NCBI GenBank assembly: GCA_030432695.1
Contig: JAUILN010000008.1
Location: 1-64,000, forward strand
Origin: a bacterium
GTDB lineage: Bacteria > Planctomycetota > UBA1135 > UBA2386
Direction: 5' to 3'
Length of the DNA stretch: 64,000 bases
In this document: positions 1 to 8,326 of the stretch, piece by piece
Layout: each line of letters opens with the position of its first letter
Position numbering within the stretch: position 1 is the stretch's first letter
Made by a program: the position numbers and the translations under genes
The notes under the pieces: generated by a model
Seen by the model: the letters and a program-made list of their open reading frames with translations, nothing else
The model's database searches: none
What the model was told of the DNA's origin: nothing

Positions 1-140
1 GCCCCCCATGGGGGGCTGCCCGCCCGATGGGCGGGCAATCGGACCGAGCCCTACCGATGCTTCGCATCGTCAGGGGCCCCTCGGTCCTCCGGTCACTTGG
101 AGCGACAACTAGCCTGACACAGGGGGCGGTCCGTGTCAGG
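1..140. repeat. Cluster of nested palindromes at left edge
   Basis: Four consecutive inverted repeats are readable: a 16-base perfect palindrome at 1-16; a 9-base-arm hairpin at 17-37 (TGCCCGCCC/GGGCGGGCA around GAT); an outer stem 41-48/80-87 (GGACCGAG/CTCGGTCC) enclosing an inner stem 55-60/64-69 (CGATGC/GCATCG); and CCTGACAC at 113-120 facing GTGTCAGG at 133-140. A neighbouring reading frame of recognisable protein loses sense at about 140, so this looks like the end of a mobile or REP-like element that extends off the window. The family is not identified. Confidence 0.45.
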
Positions 141-778
141 CCGGAGTCGCGCGAGACCACCACGTCGATCCCGGCGAGCGGCACACCCTGTGGGTCGACA
201 GCGCGGCCGCGCAGCCGTGCACCGTGGAACAGAGTCACCCGGAGGTCGGTAGGCGAGGGGTCGACGCCGGGGCCGAGCGGCTCGCGGTGCTCGGCAAACC
301 CGCTCGCGACCACGCGCAGTTCCGGTCCGGTGGTCGCAGATTGCGCCGGAGGCAGGACACTCAACCGGAACCGACTATCGCGGTCGGTGTGGGTGACCAC
401 CCTGGTGGTGTGGCGGAGGACGACGCTGGCTCCGCCGACAGCCGTGCCCCACTCGTCAACGACTCTCCCCGCGACGGGCGGCGGTGACGGGGCCGCCAAC
501 GTCATCCGTAGCTCGTATTGGTCGTCGGGCGTCAGCTCGAGTTCGGCGATCGCCTGGCCAGGCTCCGTGAACGCCCGCACCGTCCATCCCACCGTGGCGC
601 CCGTGGTCGCCGTCAACGGTTGTGGCAGTGCGTCGAACACCGCCCATGCCGCCTCGAGGCGGGGCACCGGCCCGTCCGCTTCCGGCCGCTCTTCGCAGAC
701 TTGGTCCAGCGCGAACAGGATGTTGCTATCGAATCGCTGGAGGAGGCCCCAACGGTCCCGGACTCGAGGACCCGCAGC
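141..778 (-). pseudogene. Fragment of a carboxypeptidase-regulatory-like domain protein
   Basis: One minus-strand frame is open from 778 leftward and reads as real protein rather than a shadow. It contains stretches such as LTATTGATVGWTVRAF, VAGRVVDEWGTAVGGASVVL and LRGRAVDPQGVPLAGIDVVV. The last two are the beta-sandwich start (G-x-V-D-x-x-G-x-P-L-x-G) of carboxypeptidase-regulatory-like repeats, common in exported planctomycete proteins. There is no start codon near the 5' side, where an in-frame TGA lies at 779-781. The sense ends where the palindrome cluster begins near 140. I infer a fragment truncated at both ends. The plus-strand open frame across this stretch has an Arg/Ser-rich shadow composition. 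Confidence 0.5.
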
Positions 779-1002
779 TCACCCACCCTCGACCGCCTCC
801 AGTCGCCCGAAGGTGGCTGGCTCGACCGAGCGAACGCGACGAAGCCGGCGACAGAGGGCCGAGGAAGCACTCGGCTCAGCAGCCGACTGGGGCACCCGAG
901 GGTCGCACCCAGGCGCGGAGGCCACCGACTGCGATCCGACCGCCCACGCCGCAGACCTGGCCGCGATGGATCGCACCGGGGAGCGATCGGACTGCTCCGC
1001 TA

Positions 1003-1370
1003 CTCTCTGTTCCATAACCCGCTAACCCGCCCGAACACCCGATTTCGATGCGCGTCCTGATCGCTGTGCGGTGATCTGCTCTTGGGTTCTTAGCCCAGGC
1101 GATGCTCTGAGACTTCGAGAGCACCTGGCGCCGGTGCGCGCTCTCGATGCCTTGACCCAGCACCCCGAGCACGCCCTCGCCGAGCCACCCGCAGCAGCCA
1201 CATCCCCCGCCCCCACCAACACTTCTAACCGCACCGTACAAGCCAGCGCCCACGAGCCTATCGGCCCGTGGGCGCTGTCACTGTCGCGTCAGTTAGAGCG
1301 GGCGGGACGCTCTTCGTCACCCGGATCGTGACGAGGCGAGTCCTGGTCGAGGGCGGTCGCGATGCGAACT
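1003..1370. repeat. tRNA-fMet 3'-flank repeat, copy A
   Basis: This stretch is a near copy of sequence at 28393-28760 and 36720-37010. All three contain the segment from CTCTCTGTTC through a strong hairpin to GTCAGTTAG, and only the third copy continues into the tRNA gene. The repeat includes the 32-base hairpin at 1245-1276 (arms AGCGCCCACG/CGTGGGCGCT). Homology with copy B continues past the hairpin to about 1370, including a smaller hairpin (CGTCAC/GTGACG). I infer an att-like scar of an element that integrated at the tRNA 3' end. No protein is evident here. Confidence 0.75.
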
Positions 1371-1405
1371 CTCCGCGAGCACCGGCGAGCAGACCACGGC
1401 GCTCC

Positions 1406-1521
1406 GGTGGGAAACAGCACCATGGATCCCCTCCGTGATGTGGTTCTCCACCATCCCGGCACACCCCCGGCACGAGTAACGAACGCTTTACCAGCGGCTT
1501 CGCCTGGTAACGCAAACGTTC
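1406..1521 (+). promoter_or_regulatory. Predicted operator palindromes upstream of abiE (copy A)
   Basis: Two inverted repeats precede the first AbiE operon. The first pairs 1406-1415 (GGTGGGAAAC) with 1443-1452 (GTTCTCCACC); the same element, better conserved, lies immediately before the second AbiE operon at 28782-28828. The second pairs 1481-1494 (GAACGCTTTACCAG) with 1504-1521 (starting CTGGTAA, ending CGTTC) around a short GC-rich loop. AbiEi antitoxins are known to bind inverted repeats in their own promoters. That role is inferred here from position and from conservation between the two operons. Confidence 0.5.
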
Positions 1522-1634
1522 CCAGCGGCCCGGCATCGTCCGCCACAAGGAGAGACGGACAGCGAGGCCAACCCGACCAGGGCGCGGACAAGCCGTGGAC
1601 ACCCAGCGACTACCTGTCTACACTTTGTCCCGGC

Positions 1635-2213
1635 ATGGCGACCGCGATCCAGGACCTCCCCACGGCCTTCACCCGGACCGAAGCCGACGAGCTGGGGATC
1701 AGCAAGCACCAGCTCTACGCCTGGCGCGACGACGGAACGCTGACGTCGATCGGCCGCGGGGTGTTCATGAAGAGCGACGCGGACGGCGACCCCGATCTGA
1801 TCGAACTCGCCATCCGCGCGCCGGACGCCACCCTCTGCCTCTCGAGCGCGCTCGCACGACACGGACTGACCGACGAGATCCCCGACGTGATCCACGCCGC
1901 GATCCCGCGCGGGATCCGACCCGCGAAGACCGCTGCCCCCGTCGCCTGGCACGTCTTCGACCCCACGACGTTCTCGATCGGCCGTGAGACGTTCGAGGTG
2001 ATCGAAGGCCGCGCCCTCGGGCTGTACGAGGCCCCCCGTGCGATCATCGACTCCTTCCGACTCCGTCATCTCTACGGCCCGGACCTGGCGATCGAGGCTC
2101 TGCGGCGCTGGATACGGCGACGGTCCAGCGAACCACGAGCACTCCTCGATCTGCTCCGGCACTTCCCCGCCGCGGAGAAGCCCATCCGCTCTGCCTTGGA
2201 AGTGCTGCTGTGA
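1635..2213 (+). CDS. abiEi: AbiEi-type antitoxin / transcriptional regulator (copy A)
   Basis: The 192-residue product is the predicted antitoxin of a type IV AbiE toxin-antitoxin pair, which in known systems represses its own operon and counters the AbiEii nucleotidyltransferase. An N-terminal winged helix is visible at about residues 5-50 (FTRTEADELGISKHQLYAW, then GTLTSIGRGVFM). The rest resembles the AbiEi C-terminal domain, with the ALARHGLTDEIPDVIHAAIPRG and RAIIDSFRLRHLYG stretches. I chose the ATG at 1635 because the longer open frame from 1362 reads through the operator repeats with non-protein-like composition. The gene ends in a GTGA overlap with abiEii, so the two are translationally coupled. 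It is only distantly similar to the second AbiEi at 28829. Confidence 0.85.
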   Translation: MATAIQDLPTAFTRTEADELGISKHQLYAWRDDGTLTSIGRGVFMKSDADGDPDLIELAIRAPDATLCLSSALARHGLTDEIPDVIHAAIPRGIRPAKTAAPVAWHVFDPTTFSIGRETFEVIEGRALGLYEAPRAIIDSFRLRHLYGPDLAIEALRRWIRRRSSEPRALLDLLRHFPAAEKPIRSALEVLL

Positions 2214-3124
2214 GCAAGCCGAAGCCGACGCGCGAGACTCCGGGCGGTAGGGCCTACCTCGATCTCCGCCGGCTCGCAGCCCAGCGAGGCCGCCCCACCG
2301 AGGAGCTCCTGCAGCTCTATGCACTCGAAGGGTTCCTTGCTCGCGCCGCGATCTCGCCTCGCGCCGAACAGCTGGTCCTGAAGGGCGGCGTACTGCTCGC
2401 CGCGTTCGACGCTCGACGCCCCACCAAGGACGTGGACCTGGCAGCAAGCTCGATCAGCAACCACCCCGAGCACATCCGGGTGCTCGTGAACTCGATCCTC
2501 GAGATCCAAGCAGACGACGGACTGGAATTCACTCCGGCGCAGACCGCGGCAGAGACGATCCGCGAGGGCGATGTCTACAGCGGGGTCCGCGTGATGGTCC
2601 CATGCCGACTCGCCTCGGCCACCGTCGACTTCCACGTCGACGTCTCAGTGGGCGACCCGATCTGGCCGGGTCCGGCAAGGATCGAGCTGCCGAGACTACT
2701 GGGAGGCCCGCCACTCGTCGTGGCAGGTCTGCCGATCACGATGGTGCTCGCAGAGAAGATCGTCACCGCAATCCAAAGAGGCACCGCCAATACCCGATGG
2801 CGCGACTTCGTCGACATTGCGGCCCTTGCCGCGGATCACGAACTGACGTCCACACCACTCCGGCGCTCCCTGGAGATCGTTGCAGACCACCGCGGAACGC
2901 GACTTGAGAGCCTGAGCTCGGCCCTGGAGGGCTTCGCCACGATCGCACAACCGCGATGGGCCGCGTGGAGGCGACGACTTCGCCTGGACGGCACGACCCC
3001 GCCCGCCTTCAGGGACCTGCTCGACGAGGTCATCGCGTTCGCGGACCCGGTCTTGAGCACGACGAGGGCCGATGCGAAGTGGAACCCTCGTGAACGCAGT
3101 TGGGAGCCGACGAGCTCCGACTGA
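2210..3124 (+). CDS. abiEii: AbiEii-type nucleotidyltransferase toxin (copy A)
   Basis: The 304-residue product is a predicted AbiEii/AbiGii-family nucleotidyltransferase. The polymerase-beta-like signature is present: LKGGVLLAAF followed by RPTKDVDLAA (the GG...DxD pattern). Further on are the family hallmarks LAEKIVTAIQRG and RWRDFVDIAALA. Characterised AbiEii proteins transfer nucleotides and stop growth when antitoxin is limiting, which gives phage abortive infection. The start is a GTG inside the GTGA overlap with the antitoxin gene. A transposase frame follows within a few tens of bases, an arrangement seen again at the second AbiE locus. Confidence 0.88.
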   Translation: MSKPKPTRETPGGRAYLDLRRLAAQRGRPTEELLQLYALEGFLARAAISPRAEQLVLKGGVLLAAFDARRPTKDVDLAASSISNHPEHIRVLVNSILEIQADDGLEFTPAQTAAETIREGDVYSGVRVMVPCRLASATVDFHVDVSVGDPIWPGPARIELPRLLGGPPLVVAGLPITMVLAEKIVTAIQRGTANTRWRDFVDIAALAADHELTSTPLRRSLEIVADHRGTRLESLSSALEGFATIAQPRWAAWRRRLRLDGTTPPAFRDLLDEVIAFADPVLSTTRADAKWNPRERSWEPTSSD

Positions 3125-3144
3125 GACAGGTCGAACCAGCCTTC

Positions 3145-4200
3145 GTGACCATCGCACCACTGCGCCTTCTCCTCCTCGCCGTCGCCGGCTGGGTCCAGCG
3201 CGAGCAGGCTGCCGCGATCGAGTATCTGAAGGAGGAGAACCGAGTCCTCCGCGAGCAGCTCGGAAATCGCCCGCTCCGCCTGACCGACGCCCAGCGGCGA
3301 CGACTCGCCGCGAAGGGAGTCGTGCTCGGCCGCAGCCTCCTCGCCCAGGTTGCCACCCTCGTCACACCCGACACCATCCTGCGCTGGCACCGTCGGCTGA
3401 TCGCGGCGAAGTGGACGCACCAGGGCAAGCGGACCGGCAGACCTGGCCTCATGAAGGCGATCCGCGAGCTGATCGTCGGCATGGCGGAGACCAACCCGAG
3501 CTGGGGCTACTGCCGCATCCAGGGCGAGCTGAAGAAGCTTGGCCACTCGGTCGCGCGGTCGACGATCGCGAAGACGCTGAAGCAGCACGGTGTGCCTCCG
3601 AGCCCGGAACGGCCGACGACCTGGGGCTCGTTCCTGCGCGCGCACGCCGACGCGATCGCGGCCACCGACTTTTTCTCCGCCGAGGTTTGGACCATGCGCG
3701 GCCTCGTCACGCACTACGTGCTGTTCGTCATCGATCACGCCACGCGCGCGGTCGAGATCGCAGGAATCACGACGAATCCGGACGGGCGCTTCATGGCGCA
3801 GGTCGCACGGAACCTGACCGATCCGATCGACGGCTTCCTGCGGACCAAGCGCCACTTGATCCTGGACCGCGACACGAAGTTCACCGAGCAGTTCCGCCGC
3901 ATCCTCGAAGACGCCGGTGTTGCGCCGGTGACCACCGCGCTCCAGGCCCCGAACATGAACGCCATCGCCGAACGATTCGTCGGCTCGATCAAGCGCGAGT
4001 GTCTGGACCGACTCGTGCTACTCGGTGAAGGACACCTCCGCAGGGCGGTCGACGAGTACATCCAGCACTACAACGCCGAACGCCCACACCAGGGCATCGG
4101 CAACGAGCCGATCACAGGCCCGCCAACGATCGGGAACGGCGACGTGAACGTGACCGAGCGCCTCGGCGGGCTGCTGCGGCACTACGAACGCGCGGCTTGA
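3145..4200 (+). CDS. rve-type DDE transposase, copy A (apparently intact)
   Basis: The 351-residue product is an integrase-core (rve) transposase. The catalytic triad can be followed: D in IAATDFFSAEVW, D in LILDRDTKFTEQF, and E in NAIAERFVGSIKREC, ending with the HYNAERPHQGIGNEP motif typical of IS3-like recombinases. The N-terminal region (WVQREQAAAIEYLKEENRVLREQL) is predicted coiled coil. The start is uncertain: GTG at 3145 fits the start of homology with copy B, but an ATG at 3100 is in frame inside abiEii. Copy B at 30378-31436 is nearly identical but has a nonsense codon; a third, 5'-truncated copy lies at 4379. No left terminal inverted repeat could be found between abiEii and this gene. 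Confidence 0.8.
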   Translation: MTIAPLRLLLLAVAGWVQREQAAAIEYLKEENRVLREQLGNRPLRLTDAQRRRLAAKGVVLGRSLLAQVATLVTPDTILRWHRRLIAAKWTHQGKRTGRPGLMKAIRELIVGMAETNPSWGYCRIQGELKKLGHSVARSTIAKTLKQHGVPPSPERPTTWGSFLRAHADAIAATDFFSAEVWTMRGLVTHYVLFVIDHATRAVEIAGITTNPDGRFMAQVARNLTDPIDGFLRTKRHLILDRDTKFTEQFRRILEDAGVAPVTTALQAPNMNAIAERFVGSIKRECLDRLVLLGEGHLRRAVDEYIQHYNAERPHQGIGNEPITGPPTIGNGDVNVTERLGGLLRHYERAA

Positions 4201-5114
4201 CGCCGATCGCGAAGGGAGCGGGGAAGGACAGGCCGGCAAGCAAAGCTACCGACGGCTACCGGACTGCCCCGAGCGCGGCAAGCTCGGCCGTGCGGCGCAG
4301 AGGCTGCTCCGCGAGACCGGCCGCGGAGCGCCGAGCATGAGGCCGTTCAGGGCCGGCCGACTTTTCGGACAGCACGGCCACCTGATCCTGGACCGCGACA
4401 CGAAGTTCACCGCACGGTTCCGCCGCATCCTCGACGACGCCGGCGTGACTCCAGTGACCACCGCATTCCAGGCCCCGAACATGAACGCGATCGCCGAACG
4501 CTTCGTCGGCTCGATCAAGCGCGAGTGCCTGAACAGGCTCGTGCTACTCGGTGAAGGACACGTGCGCAGGGCGGTCGACGAGTACGTCCAGCACTACAAC
4601 GCCGAACGCCCACACCAGGGCATCGGCAACGAGCCGATCACAGGGCCGCCAACGATCGGGAACGGCGACGTGAACGTGACCGAGCGCCTCGGTGGGCTGC
4701 TGCGGCACTACGACCGCGCGGCTTGACGCCGACCGCGAAGGGAGCGGGGAAGGACCGGCCGTTAAGCGAAGCAACGAACCGCTACCGGACTGCGCCGAGC
4801 GCGGCAAGCTCGGCCGTTCGCAGCGAACGCCACCCCGCGATTCCGGCCGCGGAGCGCCGAGCATGAGGCCGTTCAGGGCCGGCCGACTTTTCGGACAGCA
4901 CGGGCTACCGGACTGCGCCGAGCGCCGCAAGCTCGGCCGCTCGCAGCGAACGCCACCCCGCGATTCCGGCCGCGGAGCGCAGAGAGTGAGCCGGTTCAGG
5001 GTCGGCCGACTTTTCGGACAGCACGCCGTTCGGCGCAAAGGCTGCTCCGCGAGACCGGCCGGAATGCGCCAAGAACCAGCCCGCGTGAGGTCGGCCGAGT
5101 TTTCGGACAGCACG
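4201..5114. repeat. Tandem copies of the transposon right end
   Basis: After the transposase stop the same right-end sequence recurs four times, each ending in TTTTCGGACAGCAC: at about 4375, 4901, 5024 and 5114. The units share CTACCGGACTGC, CGGCCGCGGAGCGC and GGCCGACTTTTCGGACAGCAC. The middle two units (about 4783-4902 and 4905-5025) are direct repeats of about 120 bases. Related ends occur at 31611 (TTTTCAAACAGCAC) and 22382 (more diverged). The pile marks repeated insertion or unequal recombination at transposon ends. Apart from the truncated transposase no gene is seen here. Confidence 0.75.
4379..4726 (+). pseudogene. 5'-truncated rve transposase copy
   Basis: This encodes only the last third of the transposase, from LILDRDTKFTARF through NAIAERFVGSIKREC to LGGLLRHYDRAA, so the first catalytic Asp is missing. 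The 5' boundary falls exactly where the right end of the preceding copy finishes (TTTTCGGACAGCAC at about 4362-4375). An in-frame ATG at 4337 reads through that right-end sequence. It is a relic created by one copy landing in or recombining with another. Confidence 0.8.
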
Positions 5115-5122
5115 AGCACGAC

Positions 5123-5668
5123 CTAAGATGACCCTACTAACATGCCCCACGAATGCATCTCCCCTCCCTCTATCCAAAACACGACTTGATATCGGTGAGC
5201 GCCAGCGTTCGCAAAAGAGTACCTCACGCTCACCGCTACCATAGCGCTGGGGATATCTGACTTATTCCAAACCTCTAATCGGTCCTTTAATTCTACGTAG
5301 ACCGTGTCACGGTAACCCATTAAACCAAATATCTCTTTCCTGGCCAAATCTCCGACAAGAGCAACCCGCGGATCTACATCCGTCACCAGCCAGAAAGCAT
5401 CCAGAGGAAACTCAGATGAGACTATCACAGACTTCGCTTCATCAATAAGGCTCCGCGCCGCCGGCCTCTCCGGCACACCATCGATGTGTCCGTCACGCAG
5501 GAGCCACTCAAGCACCGCTAGCGCAAGATCACTCCGACTCAAGTTGCTTGGAGCCACGCTCGAGGGCGTGGCGCAGCCCGAAAAGACCACAAACAAGCTA
5601 ATGCTGTACAGGCAGCACTTTAGGCCAATAACGCCAGAGGAATGAGAGATATTCATATAACAAATCAC
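5123..5668 (-). CDS. Predicted lipoprotein of unknown function
   Basis: The 181-residue product has a hydrophobic leader ending in a lipobox-like LFVVFSGC (Cys at about 32), so it is probably lipid-anchored in the envelope. I recognise no domain in the mature part. Its codon use and base composition are much less GC-rich than the surrounding genes, as for the three upstream minus-strand genes. It lies 74 bases downstream of the metzincin-like gene and may be the last gene of that operon. The alternative internal start (MNISHSSG) would shorten the leader by four residues. Confidence 0.6.
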   Translation of the reverse strand: MICYMNISHSSGVIGLKCCLYSISLFVVFSGCATPSSVAPSNLSRSDLALAVLEWLLRDGHIDGVPERPAARSLIDEAKSVIVSSEFPLDAFWLVTDVDPRVALVGDLARKEIFGLMGYRDTVYVELKDRLEVWNKSDIPSAMVAVSVRYSFANAGAHRYQVVFWIEGGEMHSWGMLVGSS

Positions 5669-5742
5669 ATAAGCTTGTCGACACTGAGCCAGGACTGAAG
5701 ACGCTCGATATCACGCACTACCGCCGAAGGCACTGTTACCTA

Positions 5743-6822
5743 CTACATTACGAAAGCTCGGCTCGCCGTGGAAGCCGGATCAAGGTCTTCACGCCTGCGA
5801 CGAATAGGTCGGCAACAATCCTCGCACAACTTGTCCCTCGCGAATCTCGAGACAACTTGACATGCCGTGCGATTTCCAACAGTCTGCGGCCGTTTCGCAC
5901 CAGAGACGAAGTACTCCCAGTCCGGCGTATGATCTTCTGGATCAATAAGCGGGTGCATTAGATCTCCGGGATCTTCATTGTTATGGTAATCTCCTCCGGC
6001 CAAATTATGCCCTATCTCATGAGCCGTCCCAGGCACCAATAGCCCGCTATCTTGGTTTGCGTCGCCTGCGTAAACCCAAATGAATCCATTGAAATTCTCG
6101 TCACCTTGGCGCCCCTCTCCGATTTGCTCTCCACCACCAACCGGAAGGTCACCACACTTAAAATACACCTCGGCCGGCCCACCCTTCTTGACCGCGCCCG
6201 GGTCACTATTCGGACGGTCATTGGAGCCACTACCAGGGGTAGGGCTACCATCCTCTGCGAAATCCACATCTACCCAGAGCTTGCATCCCTCGGCGTCTCC
6301 TACCGCCGCCTCCATACCTTCGCCACACCTGCACACGACAGGCGACCAATATTCCCGCAGAGCATCCCGAATCTGCTGCTTACCACCCTCAATCTCTTCC
6401 GCCGAACAACCCTGCTCCGCACTATAGTCCTCGTTCACCCAGAGATGCAATGTGAGCACATACTCACAATTGCTTATCTTACGTATCGTTATGTTGTAAT
6501 TGGAATCCGACTTATCCTCATACGAAGCGTCCCCCGAAGAAGAACCGTCACCCCCCCCCACTAATGTCAATCGCCCGGACGGAGGAGGCCCCGCAAACAA
6601 GCCCACGTGGGAACCGGCAGCAAAGACGGCTTCCCTATGCCCCAATTCCTGACGATCCAATACGACGTCATGATCGCCACAGACCCCTTCACCGCAACCG
6701 CACGCCGGCTGGAGGTCTTGGAGCCCACATGCGGTGGAACCACCACAATGACATGAGGCACCAAAGTGGCAGGCGTGGAAGTCTTCACCATCGCCGATCT
6801 GATTGATGAGAGTTTCAATCAT
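5743..6822 (-). CDS. Predicted metzincin-like zinc metalloprotease
   Basis: The 359-residue product contains GTAHEIGHNLAGGDYHN at about residues 265-281: an HExxH zinc motif (H268, E269, H272) with a third candidate ligand His280, followed eight residues later by LMHP (Met289), which resembles the Met-turn of metzincins. The spacing HExxHxxxxxxxH is two residues longer than the classical HExxHxxGxxH, so the fit is imperfect. The N-terminus is Cys-rich (about ten Cys in residues 18-49) and lacks a signal peptide. The gene belongs to a relatively AT-rich, apparently imported operon with two small paralogous genes upstream and a lipoprotein gene downstream. Protease activity is inferred from the motif alone. 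Confidence 0.6.
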   Translation of the reverse strand: MIETLINQIGDGEDFHACHFGASCHCGGSTACGLQDLQPACGCGEGVCGDHDVVLDRQELGHREAVFAAGSHVGLFAGPPPSGRLTLVGGGDGSSSGDASYEDKSDSNYNITIRKISNCEYVLTLHLWVNEDYSAEQGCSAEEIEGGKQQIRDALREYWSPVVCRCGEGMEAAVGDAEGCKLWVDVDFAEDGSPTPGSGSNDRPNSDPGAVKKGGPAEVYFKCGDLPVGGGEQIGEGRQGDENFNGFIWVYAGDANQDSGLLVPGTAHEIGHNLAGGDYHNNEDPGDLMHPLIDPEDHTPDWEYFVSGAKRPQTVGNRTACQVVSRFARDKLCEDCCRPIRRRREDLDPASTASRAFVM

Positions 6823-6843
6823 GAAGCTCGATTGACCGAGGCC

Positions 6844-7230
6844 TCAAGCCCCTGTCACCTCCCAGCTCGGACTCAAGACTCTGAAATGGGCATGAGCCAC
6901 CCAGGACCCAATAGGCACCCCCTGGGTACTCAGCCGAACCCGATAACGCACAAGCTCCTTACAAGTATCGACTCTAAAGGTCGCTAGGCCGACACCAGTT
7001 CGCGCATTAGAGCCCGCAACGACAGACTTCGCTGAACCCCCACCCGTGTCGTCCAAGTTCTTTTCGAGAATATCCAGCACAATTCTCGGGTTCCCTGAAT
7101 TATCAGCACCGAAGTTTAACACCTCGAGAGTGAAGGTTGCAGCATCGCCTTGACGCGGCATCCATGTGCCAAGGCACTCGACGTAAGAGTCCCCAGCAGG
7201 AAGCAGAATCAACGTTTGACCGATCAACAT
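6844..7230 (-). CDS. Conserved small protein, paralogue 2 of a tandem pair
   Basis: The 128-residue product is a clear paralogue of its upstream neighbour. Both begin M(L/I)IGQT, share W(M/F)PRQG near residue 30, have a polar variable middle, then C(K/E)ELVRY and end HFR(V/I)L(S/K)PSW. The alternating hydrophobic pattern suggests an all-beta fold. There is no signal peptide. I do not recognise the family. It is separated by 6 bases from the upstream paralogue and 21 from the metzincin-like gene, so co-expression is very likely. Base composition marks it as acquired DNA. Confidence 0.7.
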   Translation of the reverse strand: MLIGQTLILLPAGDSYVECLGTWMPRQGDAATFTLEVLNFGADNSGNPRIVLDILEKNLDDTGGGSAKSVVAGSNARTGVGLATFRVDTCKELVRYRVRLSTQGVPIGSWVAHAHFRVLSPSWEVTGA

Positions 7231-7236
7231 CGCAGC

Positions 7237-7611
7237 TCACACCCCCTGCGCACCCGTTGCAACCCAGGAAGGCTTGAGAATGCGGAAGTGACATCCAGAT
7301 GTCGCACTTCCGGACGTTCGCACAAGATGAACCTGATACCGGACCAACTCTTCACAACTACTGCTCGACTCGAAACTCTTCACATCACCAGCTGAAGTCG
7401 ACGAAGCACTGCCAATGGTCGTCGCAGTTGATGGATCATCCGCATCGTCGCCGTTCTTTGTTTGAAGACTGACCGTAATCTGAGTCGTCGGACCAATCGA
7501 CACAACCTCGAAAGAGCTAACAACTGTTCGGCCTTGGCGGGGAAACCACGGCGTGTAGTAGTACTCGCCGGTGCTGTCATCGTGGCATGCGATTGTCTGA
7601 CCAATGATCAT
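7237..7611 (-). CDS. Conserved small protein, paralogue 1 of a tandem pair
   Basis: The 124-residue product shares start, middle WFPRQG, CEELVRY and terminal HFRILKPSW motifs with the next gene. A textbook ribosome binding site (AAGGAGG) sits 7 bases before the ATG, and a TATAAT box lies about 63 bases upstream, so this is the first gene of the 7611-to-5123 operon. The function is unknown. A duplicated beta-rich protein beside a protease suggests a substrate, inhibitor or structural partner, which is speculation. Confidence 0.7.
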   Translation of the reverse strand: MIIGQTIACHDDSTGEYYYTPWFPRQGRTVVSSFEVVSIGPTTQITVSLQTKNGDDADDPSTATTIGSASSTSAGDVKSFESSSSCEELVRYQVHLVRTSGSATSGCHFRILKPSWVATGAQGV

Positions 7612-7673
7612 CTCAGATCCTCCTTGAGCCTCAAGACTCTGGCTCCCAGTTGCTGTATCCGTCTCGCTCCTAT

Positions 7674-7679
7674 ATTATA
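7674..7679 (-). promoter_or_regulatory. Predicted -10 box of the metzincin operon
   Basis: Read on the minus strand this is a perfect TATAAT, about 63 bases before the ATG at 7611 and in a locally AT-rich patch. No convincing -35 element is seen at the usual spacing. The box and the AAGGAGG ribosome binding site together make this the likely promoter of the four-gene operon. Confidence 0.45.
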
Positions 7680-7689
7680 CCTAACCAGC

Positions 7690-8326
7690 CCCTCGACTCT
7701 CCGGGAAAACTTCCGAACCGTGTTCCGGTTTGCACGCGGCCGACGACCGCCGGCGCCGCGTGGTGGACAAGCACACGACTCGCTCGGCAGGCCACCTCCA
7801 GCGACAGACCGCCCCAGCGAGCTACCCTCGCGCGGGTGCCCGCGCTGCCTCAACGCGGCCCACCAGCTGGCCTTCGGAGGCATCGGCTTCGCCGCCTAGG
7901 CCCGCTCCGAGTTACGCCGCGCGCCAGGCGGAGGTGAAACCGACCACGCCGCGATTCTCAGGGACCGCTACACGGCGCATGGCCTCGCGCGTGCGCCATG
8001 AACCCGGCACGCCGCCCTCCGGGCACGCGGCCGGCGACCGCTCGGCGCACCACCGGCTCCGCACCACTGCACCGGCCACGGGGAGACCGGCCAGCGAAGA
8101 TGGACACGACTCGTGGATCCTGGCTCACGCGACCCGCTGCAGCCACGCGCCACAGACGGCGGAAGAGAGCCACGCCCGCCCCAATCCGCTGCGGTCGCCG
8201 ACTGCTCGAAGCCGAGCGTGAATCGATGAGGCGCGCTGCTGCCACGCTCTCTGATATGATCCCGGTCGTCGAGCCACCCGTCCAAGCGCACCTCCAAGCG
8301 GCTCATTCCCAGCCTGGAGCACCGCC
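7690..8326. other. Gene-poor stretch between low-GC operon and integrative element
   Basis: Short open frames occur on both strands, but all have Arg/Pro/Ser-rich composition without motifs, and none has a persuasive ribosome binding site. GC content jumps back to the regional level from about 7720. I see no RNA gene or repeat. A weak TGATATGAT box at about 8252-8260 could serve the methyltransferase gene that follows. Confidence 0.4.

Noticed and set aside
27..1025. A 332-codon plus-strand open frame at the left edge
   Set aside because: Ser/Arg/Thr-rich shadow composition, and it crosses both the minus-strand gene fragment and the tRNA-flank repeat.
1003..1370. A riboswitch or structured RNA in the tRNA-flank repeat
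   Set aside because: The hairpins are explained by tRNA termination and by duplication of the flank; no known riboswitch core was recognised.
7690..8326. Several short open frames on both strands
   Set aside because: No motif, ribosome binding site or protein-like composition; they are listed only as a gene-poor stretch.
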